A stretch of 64,000 nucleotides of DNA, taken from positions 494,313 through 558,312 of the forward strand of contig NZ_WHOM01000065.1 in the NCBI RefSeq assembly GCF_009739465.1. The letters are read 5' to 3'. Positions 30,758 through 38,078 of the stretch are shown piece after piece. Every line of letters starts with the position of its first letter. Position 1 is the stretch's first letter. Under the pieces are notes generated by a model, which worked only from the letters and a program-made list of their open reading frames with translations, did not search any database and was not told the DNA's origin. This stretch comes from Streptomyces apocyni (lineage in GTDB: Bacteria; Actinomycetota; Actinomycetes; Streptomycetales; Streptomycetaceae). Made by a program: the position numbers and the translations under genes.

Positions 30758-31447
30758 ATGCTGATCACCATGACTCCCGTGATCACTACTCGCCTGCGGC
30801 GGCGGGCCGCTGCCGTCACCCTGTCCCTGACGGCCTTCCTGGTCCCCGCGGCCGCCACCGAAGCCGCGGCCCCGCCCGCGCTCCCGCCCGCGCCCGCCCT
30901 CGCGCCCGCTTCCACACCTGCTTCCGCGCCCGCCGCGTTCACTCCGCCCTCCTGCCCGGTCTTCCCGGACAAACTGCACGCGGCGGCCGTACGCCCCATC
31001 GACCTCAACAGGATCACCCCGGAGCCGGTGTTCCGAGACGACTGCAAGACCCTCTACCGCGCGGACGGCCGTGGTCCCGAGGTCGTCTTCAAGGAGGGCT
31101 TCCACCCCAAGGACACGGTGAACGGCCAGTACGACCTGGAGAGTTACGTCCTCAAGAACCAGCCGTCCCCCTTCGTCTCCACCAGCTACGACCACGACCT
31201 GTTCAAGGAGTGGGCGAAGTGGTTGAAGCCCGGCGCCTTCAACTACTACATCGACGCCCCCCACGGCATCGACGTCAACAAAACCATCGGCGACACGCAC
31301 AAGTACGCCGACCAGGTCGAGGTGGCCTTCCCCGGCGGCATCGCACGCGAGTTCGTCATCGGCGTCTGCCCGATCAACAAGGAAACCCGCACCGAAATCA
31401 TGTCCAAGTGCCGCAGCAACCCCCACTACCACCCCACCGGCAGCTGA
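30758..31447 (+). CDS. Secreted mono-ADP-ribosyltransferase, ScARP/Scabin (pierisin-like) family
   Basis: 229 residues: Sec signal (TTRLRRRAAAVTLSLTAFLV), a Pro/Ala linker (38-60) and a compact catalytic domain. The ART signature is complete: Arg in LYRAD (R101), STS in PFVSTSYD (141-143), and Q-x-E in YADQVEVAFPGGI (Q186, E188). Four cysteines (66, 96, 204, 218) allow two disulfides. This matches ScARP of S. coelicolor (SCO5461, from memory) and Scabin of S. scabies, which modify the exocyclic amine of guanine in nucleosides and DNA. Start is the first ATG or the one at 30770; the ribosome-binding site is weak. Eighty bases separate it from the propeller gene. No antitoxin-like gene is adjacent. 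Confidence 0.9.
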   Translation: MLITMTPVITTRLRRRAAAVTLSLTAFLVPAAATEAAAPPALPPAPALAPASTPASAPAAFTPPSCPVFPDKLHAAAVRPIDLNRITPEPVFRDDCKTLYRADGRGPEVVFKEGFHPKDTVNGQYDLESYVLKNQPSPFVSTSYDHDLFKEWAKWLKPGAFNYYIDAPHGIDVNKTIGDTHKYADQVEVAFPGGIAREFVIGVCPINKETRTEIMSKCRSNPHYHPTGS

Positions 31448-31455
31448 CCCGCTTC

Positions 31456-31479
31456 GCGAACGCTCCGGAGCGTGTTCGC
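31456..31479. terminator. Bidirectional hairpin between ART and VOC genes
   Basis: GCGAAC-GCTCC pairs with GGAGC-(GT)-GTTCGC around a CCGG turn, with a 2-base bulge. It lies between the two convergent stop codons and can serve both transcripts. Confidence 0.65.
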
Positions 31480-31492
31480 CGCGTGCGACAGC

Positions 31493-31879
31493 CTAGTGCG
31501 CGGCGGCCAGGATGAAGGAGTGGCCCGCCGGGTCCGCGTACATGCGACTGTTGCCGGGCACCGCGGAGCTGTCCGTGTCGACAGGGGTCGCTCCGAGGGA
31601 GATGGCCTCACGCTCCGCCGCGTCCATGTCGTCCGGGGCGATCAGGATGCTCAGGTGGGCCTGTTGGGAGTTCTCCGGTCGAGGCCAGCTGGGTGGTGCG
31701 TAGGTGTGCTTCCGGTGGATGGCCAGAACGATGCCGCGCTCTCCGACGATCTCGATGAACTCGGGGTTCGTGGTGGGCCGGGCGGTCGCGCCCAAGAACC
31801 TCGCGTAGAACTCCGCGAGGTCTTGGGCGTCTTGGGCGTCCAGGACGAGTACGGGTTGTTTGTCGCTCGGTGCTGTCAT
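31493..31879 (-). CDS. VOC (glyoxalase-like) family protein
   Basis: 128 residues with two beta-alpha-beta-beta-beta modules (PVLVLDAQDAQDLAEFYARF; AHLSILIAPDDMDAAER) and the ending YADPAGHSFILAAAH, where the His is a usual metal or substrate ligand. Members include glyoxalases, dioxygenases and antibiotic-binding proteins; the role here is unknown. Start chosen at the ATG for MTAPSDKQP; an in-frame ATG at 31915 would add MDEPSVSGYPVR and would begin 15 bases after the GNAT stop. Confidence 0.85.
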   Translation of the reverse strand: MTAPSDKQPVLVLDAQDAQDLAEFYARFLGATARPTTNPEFIEIVGERGIVLAIHRKHTYAPPSWPRPENSQQAHLSILIAPDDMDAAEREAISLGATPVDTDSSAVPGNSRMYADPAGHSFILAAAH

Positions 31880-31929
31880 GCGGACCGGGTACCCGGAGAC
31901 GGAGGGCTCATCCATCGGCCGCCCAGGCG

Positions 31930-32628
31930 TCAGGGGGCGGTCAGGAGGGCTTCCGAGGCGACGGGGCGGTAACCCGCGGCGTGGAAGGCGCGGAGGCTGC
32001 GGGCGTTTCCCGCTGAGACCTGGGCCCAGAGGGGGGTGTCGGGTGGGAGCAGGTGGCGGGCTGCTCTGGCCAGGGTGCGGCCGAGGCCCTGGTGGCGTAC
32101 GGGCTCGGCCACCTCGATGGCCACCTCCCAGCGGCCCGCTATGCCCCGGCCCAGGACGACCACGCCGCCGTCGGCCGCCCAGACCCGGACCTCGTCGCGG
32201 CGCTTGCGGGCGCGGGTCACGCGGGGGTGGCCCGGGTCGCGGATCTCCTGGAGGGGGGCGGGGAGCGTGAGGGGGAGCGAGGGGGCGCCGGGGAGGGCCG
32301 TAGCGGTGTGGAGGACGTCGATGGTGTCCGTCGTGCGGCCGGTGCGGTCCATCAGGGCGGTGAGGAAGCGGGGGTTCATGGTCGCGGCCAGGGCGTCGCA
32401 GGCAGTGGCGGCGAGGGCGGCGCGGACCCAGGCCGGGTCCTCGTCCGTGAAGATCACGGAGTGCGCGGTGAAGGCGATCACCCCGGCGTCCCGGTGGCTG
32501 GGCTGGGGGAGGACGGTGGTGGCGCCGTCGGGCGGGGGGAACTGGCCGCGGGCCGCCGCGTCGAGGATCCGTCGTAGGGGCGGCGGGGGCTCTCCCTTGG
32601 GTTGTGAGACTGCCGCTGTCGTCGTCAT
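31930..32628 (-). CDS. GNAT-family N-acetyltransferase
   Basis: 232 residues from an ATG with AGAGGAA nine bases upstream; upstream codons of the open frame are not family-like. The C-terminal half has the acetyl-CoA motif VRHQGLGRTLARAARHLL (R-x-x-G-x-G/A) and the final strand VSAGNARSLRAFHAAGYRPV. The N-terminal half (1-130) resembles no motif I know. Substrate unknown. It is divergent from the encapsulin operon and may be coupled to the VOC gene downstream. Confidence 0.87.
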   Translation of the reverse strand: MTTTAAVSQPKGEPPPPLRRILDAAARGQFPPPDGATTVLPQPSHRDAGVIAFTAHSVIFTDEDPAWVRAALAATACDALAATMNPRFLTALMDRTGRTTDTIDVLHTATALPGAPSLPLTLPAPLQEIRDPGHPRVTRARKRRDEVRVWAADGGVVVLGRGIAGRWEVAIEVAEPVRHQGLGRTLARAARHLLPPDTPLWAQVSAGNARSLRAFHAAGYRPVASEALLTAP

Positions 32629-33019
32629 CCGAGGGTTCCTCTCGCGAACTCGCAGGCCTCCCAGGCCTGTTCGGTGATCGTACTGCCGAGCCGCCATAGG
32701 AATAGCGCCAAACTCGGCGCTTTGCCTGCCAGGTAAAGGCGCCTGGGTGATCTTCCGGTCGGTGCCCGGCTGGTGGGGGCGGGCTTGGGGCGTGGCCCTG
32801 GTTTGTGCGGTGCGCGGAGCCGAAGTTGTCGATTTCTGTAGTAATTCGGGCATTCATTGGCAGCGAACGATTCCGGCCTGTGCAGCAAATTGCCCTCTTG
32901 TGTCGCACTTCGGTCAACACAACGATCGGGCCTCGTCCAGGGGATGGCCGGAGCGGTGCTCACACGCCCCGCTGCGGCCGTCCTCCATGCCCCGGCATGC
33001 CCCCAGAGGAGTACGTCGC
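32629..33019. promoter_or_regulatory. Divergent promoter region of GNAT and encapsulin genes
   Basis: 391 bases without a gene. The part from about 32820 to 32930 is richer in A and T (for example GTAGTAATTCGGGCATTCATTGG) and is the likeliest site of the encapsulin promoter. The frame of the shell gene stays open through it, but that peptide is not conserved-looking. AGAGGAG at 33005-33011 is the ribosome-binding site of the shell gene. Confidence 0.55.
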
Positions 33020-34399
33020 ATGAGTGATCGACTGACGCTTGGCCCGGATGCCGCACGGCAACTGGCCACCACCACCAAGACCACCCCGCAGATGCGCGGC
33101 ATCACCCCGCGCTATCTGCTCCGCGCGCTGTCCTGGGTGGACGTCGAATCCGGCGTCTACCGGGTCAACCGTCGTCTCAGCTTCCAGATAGGCGATGACC
33201 GGATCGCCACGTACAGCGAGAACGGCACCCACGCCGTCGTACCCGAAGACCTGCGTGAGCTGCCCTATCTGCGGGACGCCGACGCGGAGTTACTCGTCGC
33301 GCTGGCCCAGCGGTTCACCGCGGTCAGCTTCGAGGCCGGGGACACGCTCGCCTCCGAGGGCGATGTCGCCAACCGGCTGTGGGTGCTGGTGCGCGGGCGC
33401 GCGGAGAAGCGCCTCACCGGGCGGTACGGCGAAGACGCCCTGGTCGAGGTCATCGGCGACGGGCAGTTCTTCGACCTGGACAGCTGGACGCGCGCCGAGC
33501 CGCTGCCGTATCGGGTGCAGGCCCTGACATCGGGTGTGGCCCTGTGCGTCGAACGCACCGACCTCACCACCCTGACCGAGCGCGACGACGCCCTGCGCGC
33601 CGCCGTGGAGACCTACGGCGCGAGCGGCGACATGCCGGGCGCCGAGGTGCCCATCGAGCTCTCCGGCGGGCACGTCGGGGAGCCGGAACTGCCGGGCACC
33701 TACGCGGAGTACGAGGGCGCGCCGCGCGAATACCACATGAGCCTCGCGCAGACCGTGCTGCGGCTGCACAGCCGGGTCGCGGACCTCTACAACCAGCCCA
33801 TGGACCAGACGCGGGAGCAGGCGCATCTGACCATCCAGGCGCTGCGCGAGCGTCAGGAGAACCTGATGCTCAACCACCCCGAGTTCGGGCTCTTCCACAA
33901 CGTCGCCCCCGGGCAGCGCGTCCAGACGCGGACCGGCGCGCCCACGCCCGACGACCTGGACGAGTTGCTCACCAAGGTCTGGAAGCAGCCCGGTTACTTC
34001 CTGGCCCACCCCAAGGCGATCGCCGCGTTCGGCCGCGAGTGCACCCGGCGTGGGGTGCCCCCGGTGACCGACAGCCGGTTCGGCAGCCCACTGCTGACCT
34101 GGCGTGGGGTGCCGCTGCTGCCGTCCGACAAGGTGCGGTTCAGCGGTGGGGCCGGGCTCGGTACGACCGAGATCCTGCTGATGCGGATAGGCGAGGCGGA
34201 GCAGGGCGTGGTGGGGCTGCGTCCGGCGTCGGTGCCGGACGAGGTCGAACCCGGCCTGTCCATGCGGAACATGGGTACCGACCAGAAGGCCATCACCTCG
34301 TATCTGATGACCGCGTACTTCAGCACCGCGGTGCTGGTCGAGGACGCGGTCGCGGTCCTCCAGAACGTCGAGGTGTCCAAGTACCATGACTACTCCTGA
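33020..34399 (+). CDS. Family 2 encapsulin shell protein with cNMP-binding-like insertion
   Basis: Self-assembling HK97-fold shell protein expected to build a protein nanocompartment in the cytoplasm. 459 residues: N-terminal arm (1-60; MRGITPRYLLRALSWVDVES, GVYRVNRRLSF), a cyclic-nucleotide-binding-like domain inserted at about 75-200 (TAVSFEAGDTLASEG, VLVRGRAEKRL, VIGDGQFFDL), and the shell core (230-459; EYHMSLAQTVLRLHSRVADL, WKQPGYFLAHPKAIAAFGRE, PSDKVRF, GLSMRNMGTDQKAITSYLMT). The insertion marks the 2B type. The Arg that normally binds the cyclic phosphate is not evident. ATG at 33020 with AGAGGAG nine bases ahead. It overlaps the desulfurase gene by 14 bases. Confidence 0.92.
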   Translation: MSDRLTLGPDAARQLATTTKTTPQMRGITPRYLLRALSWVDVESGVYRVNRRLSFQIGDDRIATYSENGTHAVVPEDLRELPYLRDADAELLVALAQRFTAVSFEAGDTLASEGDVANRLWVLVRGRAEKRLTGRYGEDALVEVIGDGQFFDLDSWTRAEPLPYRVQALTSGVALCVERTDLTTLTERDDALRAAVETYGASGDMPGAEVPIELSGGHVGEPELPGTYAEYEGAPREYHMSLAQTVLRLHSRVADLYNQPMDQTREQAHLTIQALRERQENLMLNHPEFGLFHNVAPGQRVQTRTGAPTPDDLDELLTKVWKQPGYFLAHPKAIAAFGRECTRRGVPPVTDSRFGSPLLTWRGVPLLPSDKVRFSGGAGLGTTEILLMRIGEAEQGVVGLRPASVPDEVEPGLSMRNMGTDQKAITSYLMTAYFSTAVLVEDAVAVLQNVEVSKYHDYS

Positions 34400-35699
34400 C
34401 CCTGGCGGAGGCCTTGGCCCCGGGGCTGTGGAGAGCCTCGTGGCGGCGCCGCCCGCGATGAGCCCCAGCACCGCGGGCGGCCCCTTCGACCCCGAAGCGG
34501 TCCGACGCGACTTCCCGGTGCTGCACCGTCCCGTCAACGGCCGCCCCCTGGTCTGGCTGGACAACGGCGCGACCACCCAGAAGCCCCGCCAGGTGATCGA
34601 GGCGCTCGGCGCGTTCTACGGCGTCGCCAACTCCAACATCCACCGCGGCGCGCACACCATGGCCCGCGAGGCGACCGCGGTGTTCGAGGAGAGCCGGGCC
34701 GCGGTCGCCGCGTTCCTCGGCGCCCCCTCGCCCGCGGAGATCGTCTTCACCCGTGGTACCACCGAGGCGATCAACCTGGTCGCCCAGAGCTGGGGACGCG
34801 ACAACCTGGGCCCCGGTGACGAGATCCTGGTCCCGGCCCTGGAGCACCACTCCAACATCGTCCCCTGGCAGCTGATCGCCAAGGAGCGCGGCGCCCGGGT
34901 GGTCCCGGTGCCGCTCCTCGCGGATGGGCGGATCGACGTCGACGCGTACGCCGACCTGCTCTCGTACCGGACCCAGCTCGTCGCGATCAGCCATGCGTCC
35001 AACGTGCTGGGCACCGTGCCGCCGCTGCGCGAGATGATCGCGCTGGCGCACCGTCACGCGGCCAGGGTGCTGGTCGACGGCGCCCAGGCGGTCGCCCACT
35101 TCCCGGTGGACGTACGGGAGTTGGACGCCGACTTCTACGCGTTCTCCGGGCACAAGCTGTTCGCCCCGACCGGCATCGGCGCGCTGTACGGCAAGCCGGA
35201 GCTGCTGGCGGCGATGCGGCCCTGGCAGGGCGGCGGCAACATGATCGACTCGGTCGACTTCGGCGAAACGACGTACGCGCCCGTCCCGCACCGCTTCGAG
35301 GCGGGCACCGGGCACATCGCCGGAGCGGTCGGCCTGCTCTCCGCGCTGAACTGGCTGACCGCGCTGGACCGGGACGCCGTCACCGCGTACGAGGGCGCGC
35401 TCCTCTCATACGCCCAGCGGGCCCTGGCCACCGTGCCGGGGCTTGAGCTGGTGGGCGCGGCCCCGGACCGTATCGCCGTCCTGACCTTCACCCTCGCCGG
35501 ATTCGACCCGGCGACCGTCGCCGACTGGCTCGACCGGGACGGGATCGCCGTCCGGGCCGGTCACCACTGCGCGCAGCCCGCGCTGCGCCACTTCGGCCTC
35601 GACAGCGCGGCCCGCGCGTCGCTCGCGCTGTACAACACCCCGGAGGAGGTGGACGCACTGGTCTCATCCCTCACCAGCCTGCGACAGCAGGCGGGTTGA
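34386..35699 (+). CDS. SufS-type cysteine desulfurase, probable encapsulin cargo
   Basis: PLP enzyme releasing sulfur from cysteine as enzyme persulfide. 437 residues with PLP lysine K257 in SGHKLFAPTGIG, EHHSNIVPWQ, and the catalytic C395 in RAGHHCAQPALRHFG (group II/SufS type). Residues 1-33 form a disordered Gly/Pro/Ala-rich extension (PGGGLGPGAVESLVAAPPAM) ahead of the fold, which begins at FDPEAVRRDFPVL; in family 2 systems a disordered N-terminal part targets the cargo into the shell. It starts inside the shell gene. No suf or isc scaffold genes are adjacent, which fits a sulfur-storage or supply compartment rather than general Fe-S assembly. It is followed by a bidirectional hairpin. 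Confidence 0.92.
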   Translation: MTTPDPGGGLGPGAVESLVAAPPAMSPSTAGGPFDPEAVRRDFPVLHRPVNGRPLVWLDNGATTQKPRQVIEALGAFYGVANSNIHRGAHTMAREATAVFEESRAAVAAFLGAPSPAEIVFTRGTTEAINLVAQSWGRDNLGPGDEILVPALEHHSNIVPWQLIAKERGARVVPVPLLADGRIDVDAYADLLSYRTQLVAISHASNVLGTVPPLREMIALAHRHAARVLVDGAQAVAHFPVDVRELDADFYAFSGHKLFAPTGIGALYGKPELLAAMRPWQGGGNMIDSVDFGETTYAPVPHRFEAGTGHIAGAVGLLSALNWLTALDRDAVTAYEGALLSYAQRALATVPGLELVGAAPDRIAVLTFTLAGFDPATVADWLDRDGIAVRAGHHCAQPALRHFGLDSAARASLALYNTPEEVDALVSSLTSLRQQAG

Positions 35700-35717
35700 G
35701 TCGCCTCCCCGCGACTC

Positions 35718-35749
35718 GGGGGCGTGCCGTGGCGACACGGCACGCCCCC
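35718..35749. terminator. Bidirectional hairpin after the encapsulin operon
   Basis: A perfect 13-bp stem (35718-35730 GGGGGCGTGCCGT with 35737-35749) and a GGCGAC loop between the convergent cysteine desulfurase and DUF2254 genes. Confidence 0.85.
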
Positions 35750-35815
35750 TCCGCGCGTCACCCCGACCGGAGCGGCGGACCGGCGGCGGACGGGCGTACG
35801 GGGTCATCGGCCCGA

Positions 35816-37180
35816 CTATCCGACCCCGCCCAGCGTGTCGCCGTTCTCGGTGCCCAGGCCCTGCGAGTCGGGGCGGCGGGCCAGGCACCGGTCGAGGTCC
35901 TGCGGCCACTGCCCGGAGACCTCCGCGTCCATCGTCGCCAGCCGCGACCGCAGCGGGGCCACCTGATCCGGCGAGCAGACCTCGGCGACCGTGGCGTACA
36001 GCGCGCGCAGGCGCCGCTGCACCTGGATCGAGGTGGCCCCGAAGTGCCGGATCTCGTCGGTGGCGATGCAGACGTAGTCGGCCCAGGAGCGGGTCCGGTG
36101 CCGGAAGAACTCGGCCGGTTCGCCAGGGGGCCGCCCCGCGAGCCGGGGCGCGATCAGCACCAGCAGGTCCTCGATGTGGTCGAGGCACTGTACGGCGCGC
36201 CCCGGATCGTTGATGCCGGGGGAGAGGGCCTTGAGGGCGATGTCGACGAACGAGCGCAGCGCCCCCGCCGGGTCGATGCCCGCGCTGTACGTGGCGCCGA
36301 ACAGCAGGCAGCGCGTCAGGTCCTCGCGGCGGACCGGTCTGGCGCCCGGGCGTACGAGGAACAGCGGGGCCTCCTGGGCGACGAAGTCCCCGAACACCGG
36401 GACCAGCTGGATGCGCGCGCCGGTCCTGCGGGCGATGCGCTCCAGACCCTCCTTGTGGCAGGCGATCAGGATCTGGCCGCGCTTGGGCGGCGCGCCGAGC
36501 CGGATCACCTCCGGGTCGGCGGAGGCGCCGGCGCCGTCTGCGGGCCGGGACCCGGAGGAGGCCTCGGCGAGGGGTGGCTCCCCGGCCGCCCCGTGCCTCG
36601 GATGCGTACGATCCACCGCCCGACGCCCCTCGGCGGCGAGATACCGCAGCAGCTGCCCCGAGTTCAGGGTGGCCGTCACCCGCGCCACAAGCGCGAAGAA
36701 CAGCACCGCGCAGACCACCGAGAGCGCGATGGCGAAGAACATCGAGATGACCGGCCGGTAGTCCTCCTGGCCCACCGCGAGCCGCACCGAGATCATCAGG
36801 GTGTAGACGAACGTGGCCATGAACGTGCCCATCGCCCAGCGCATCACCCAGTCCTGCTGGAGCATCGGCACCACGCGCACCGACAGCTGTGAGCCCCCGA
36901 ACTGCATGGCCAGCGTGATCGCGGTGAAGACCAGACCGGTCAGCGTGATCATGCCGCCCGCGACGGCGGAGAGCAGGGTGGCCATCGAACCAGCGTCCAG
37001 ATAGCGGAAGAAGGTCTCGCCGAGTTCGTCCTCCAGATAGGTGACCTCACGGTCGATCAGCGGGAACAGCCACGACAGGAACAGGCCCGCACCCAGCAGC
37101 ACGACCGGCACCGGCCAGATACGGGGCGCGCGCAGCCGGTGGCGCGTGAGGTACCACTTCGACCACGTCCCGCGACCCAT
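35816..37180 (-). CDS. DUF2254 membrane protein
   Basis: 454 residues. Four predicted membrane helices lie in the first 170 residues (PVPVVLLGAGLFLSWLF; AVAGGMITLTGLVFTAITLA; MGTFMATFVYTLMISV; FFAIALSVVCAVLFFALVA), followed by a large cytoplasmic part with a Ser/Pro-rich linker around 195-225. This is the layout of DUF2254; the molecular function of the family is not established, though channel-like roles have been suggested. ATG start preceded by a repeat-rich spacer. Confidence 0.87.
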   Translation of the reverse strand: MGRGTWSKWYLTRHRLRAPRIWPVPVVLLGAGLFLSWLFPLIDREVTYLEDELGETFFRYLDAGSMATLLSAVAGGMITLTGLVFTAITLAMQFGGSQLSVRVVPMLQQDWVMRWAMGTFMATFVYTLMISVRLAVGQEDYRPVISMFFAIALSVVCAVLFFALVARVTATLNSGQLLRYLAAEGRRAVDRTHPRHGAAGEPPLAEASSGSRPADGAGASADPEVIRLGAPPKRGQILIACHKEGLERIARRTGARIQLVPVFGDFVAQEAPLFLVRPGARPVRREDLTRCLLFGATYSAGIDPAGALRSFVDIALKALSPGINDPGRAVQCLDHIEDLLVLIAPRLAGRPPGEPAEFFRHRTRSWADYVCIATDEIRHFGATSIQVQRRLRALYATVAEVCSPDQVAPLRSRLATMDAEVSGQWPQDLDRCLARRPDSQGLGTENGDTLGGVG

Positions 37181-37223
37181 GCCCCAAACCTAGCCATACG
37201 GCGTGATTCCGGCATCACCGAGA

Positions 37224-37293
37224 CGACCGACGACCGACGACCGACGACCGACGACCGACGACCGACGGCCGACGACCGACGGCCGACGACCGG
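37224..37293. repeat. 7-bp tandem repeat upstream of the DUF2254 gene
   Basis: Ten consecutive 7-base units: CGACCGA six times from 37224, then CGGCCGA, CGACCGA, CGGCCGA and CGACCGG. It lies between the DUF2254 start and the stop of the dioxygenase-like gene, that is, within the probable 5' region of DUF2254. A 7-base unit shifts frame and spacing when copy number changes. Confidence 0.95.
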
Positions 37294-37309
37294 CGACGCG
37301 GGCCAGCCG

Positions 37310-37996
37310 TCAGCTGCGGACGCCCAGGGAGATCGCCGCCTGATACCCGGTCCGTACGGAACCGGTGGTCTTGAGGACCGACTGGTCCCCGCCCTGGGCG
37401 AAGAGGGAGTCGTCGGCGTTTCCGGTACGGGGGTCCTGGCGCTGGGCATAGGGCTGGGCACCGGTCACCGCCTCGGCCAGTTCCTCGTCGAAGTAGAGCT
37501 GGCCGGTGTGGACGGTGTCCCCGCCGACGTGGACCTTGATGTGGATGTGCATCGTCCGGTTGGTGTACCAGCCCGGGACGATGGTCTCGAACGTGGCGGT
37601 GCCCGCGCGGTCGGTGACCTGAACCCCACGCAGGAACCGCGCGCCGCGCCCCTCTTCGAAGCCGGAGTAGACGCCTTCGGCGTCGGCGTGCCAGATGTCG
37701 ACGGAGGCTTCGGGCAGCGGCTCGCAGGTGGCGGTGTCCAGGACGGTGCAGCGCAGCCGGAGCGGGACTCCGGGGCGCCCCTCGGTGATGTCCCGACGTA
37801 CCAGCTTCAGGTCACGGTAGAACGGGCCTTCGGTGGCTTCGGGGGACAGCGCGCAGTCGGGGGTACGGGGGCTCGGGGACCCCGAACCCGTGGCTTCCTC
37901 GTCAGCGGAGCCACCACTGGCGCCGCACCCGGGCACCGTCAGCGCCGCCGCGGTGAACCCCGCGGCGGCCAGGACTGTCCTGCGGGGCGCGGACAT
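37310..37996 (-). CDS. Exported intradiol ring-cleavage dioxygenase-like protein
   Basis: 228 residues from an ATG with AAGGGGG upstream. Twin-Arg signal and lipobox-like end (APRRTVLAAAGFTAAALTVPGC), an acidic/Ser linker, then the intradiol fold: EATEGPFYRD, VDIWHADAEGVYSGF (Tyr ligand) and PGWYTNRTMHIHIKV (Tyr and two His ligands of non-haem Fe(III)). Related secreted Streptomyces proteins cleave catechols derived from lignin. Membrane anchoring by the Cys after VPG and Tat export are both inferred. Confidence 0.9.
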   Translation of the reverse strand: MSAPRRTVLAAAGFTAAALTVPGCGASGGSADEEATGSGSPSPRTPDCALSPEATEGPFYRDLKLVRRDITEGRPGVPLRLRCTVLDTATCEPLPEASVDIWHADAEGVYSGFEEGRGARFLRGVQVTDRAGTATFETIVPGWYTNRTMHIHIKVHVGGDTVHTGQLYFDEELAEAVTGAQPYAQRQDPRTGNADDSLFAQGGDQSVLKTTGSVRTGYQAAISLGVRS

Positions 37997-38078
37997 GGTG
38001 ATCCCCCTTCGGAGCGGGCGGACGGGACGGACGACCTCTACGGACAGAACCACGACCCAGTAAACCCCGCGGTGACGC

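Noticed and set aside
31493..32920. Possible fusion of the VOC protein with a long N-terminal domain
   Set aside because: The upstream part of the frame is antisense-like Pro/Arg-rich sequence overlapping the GNAT gene, which is real in another frame.
32747..33019. N-terminal extension of the encapsulin shell by 91 residues
   Set aside because: AGAGGAG and ATG at 33020 give the normal family start; the upstream peptide has no conserved pattern and covers the likely promoter.
37224..37293. CRISPR-like array
   Set aside because: Units are contiguous 7-mers without spacers; it is a simple tandem repeat.
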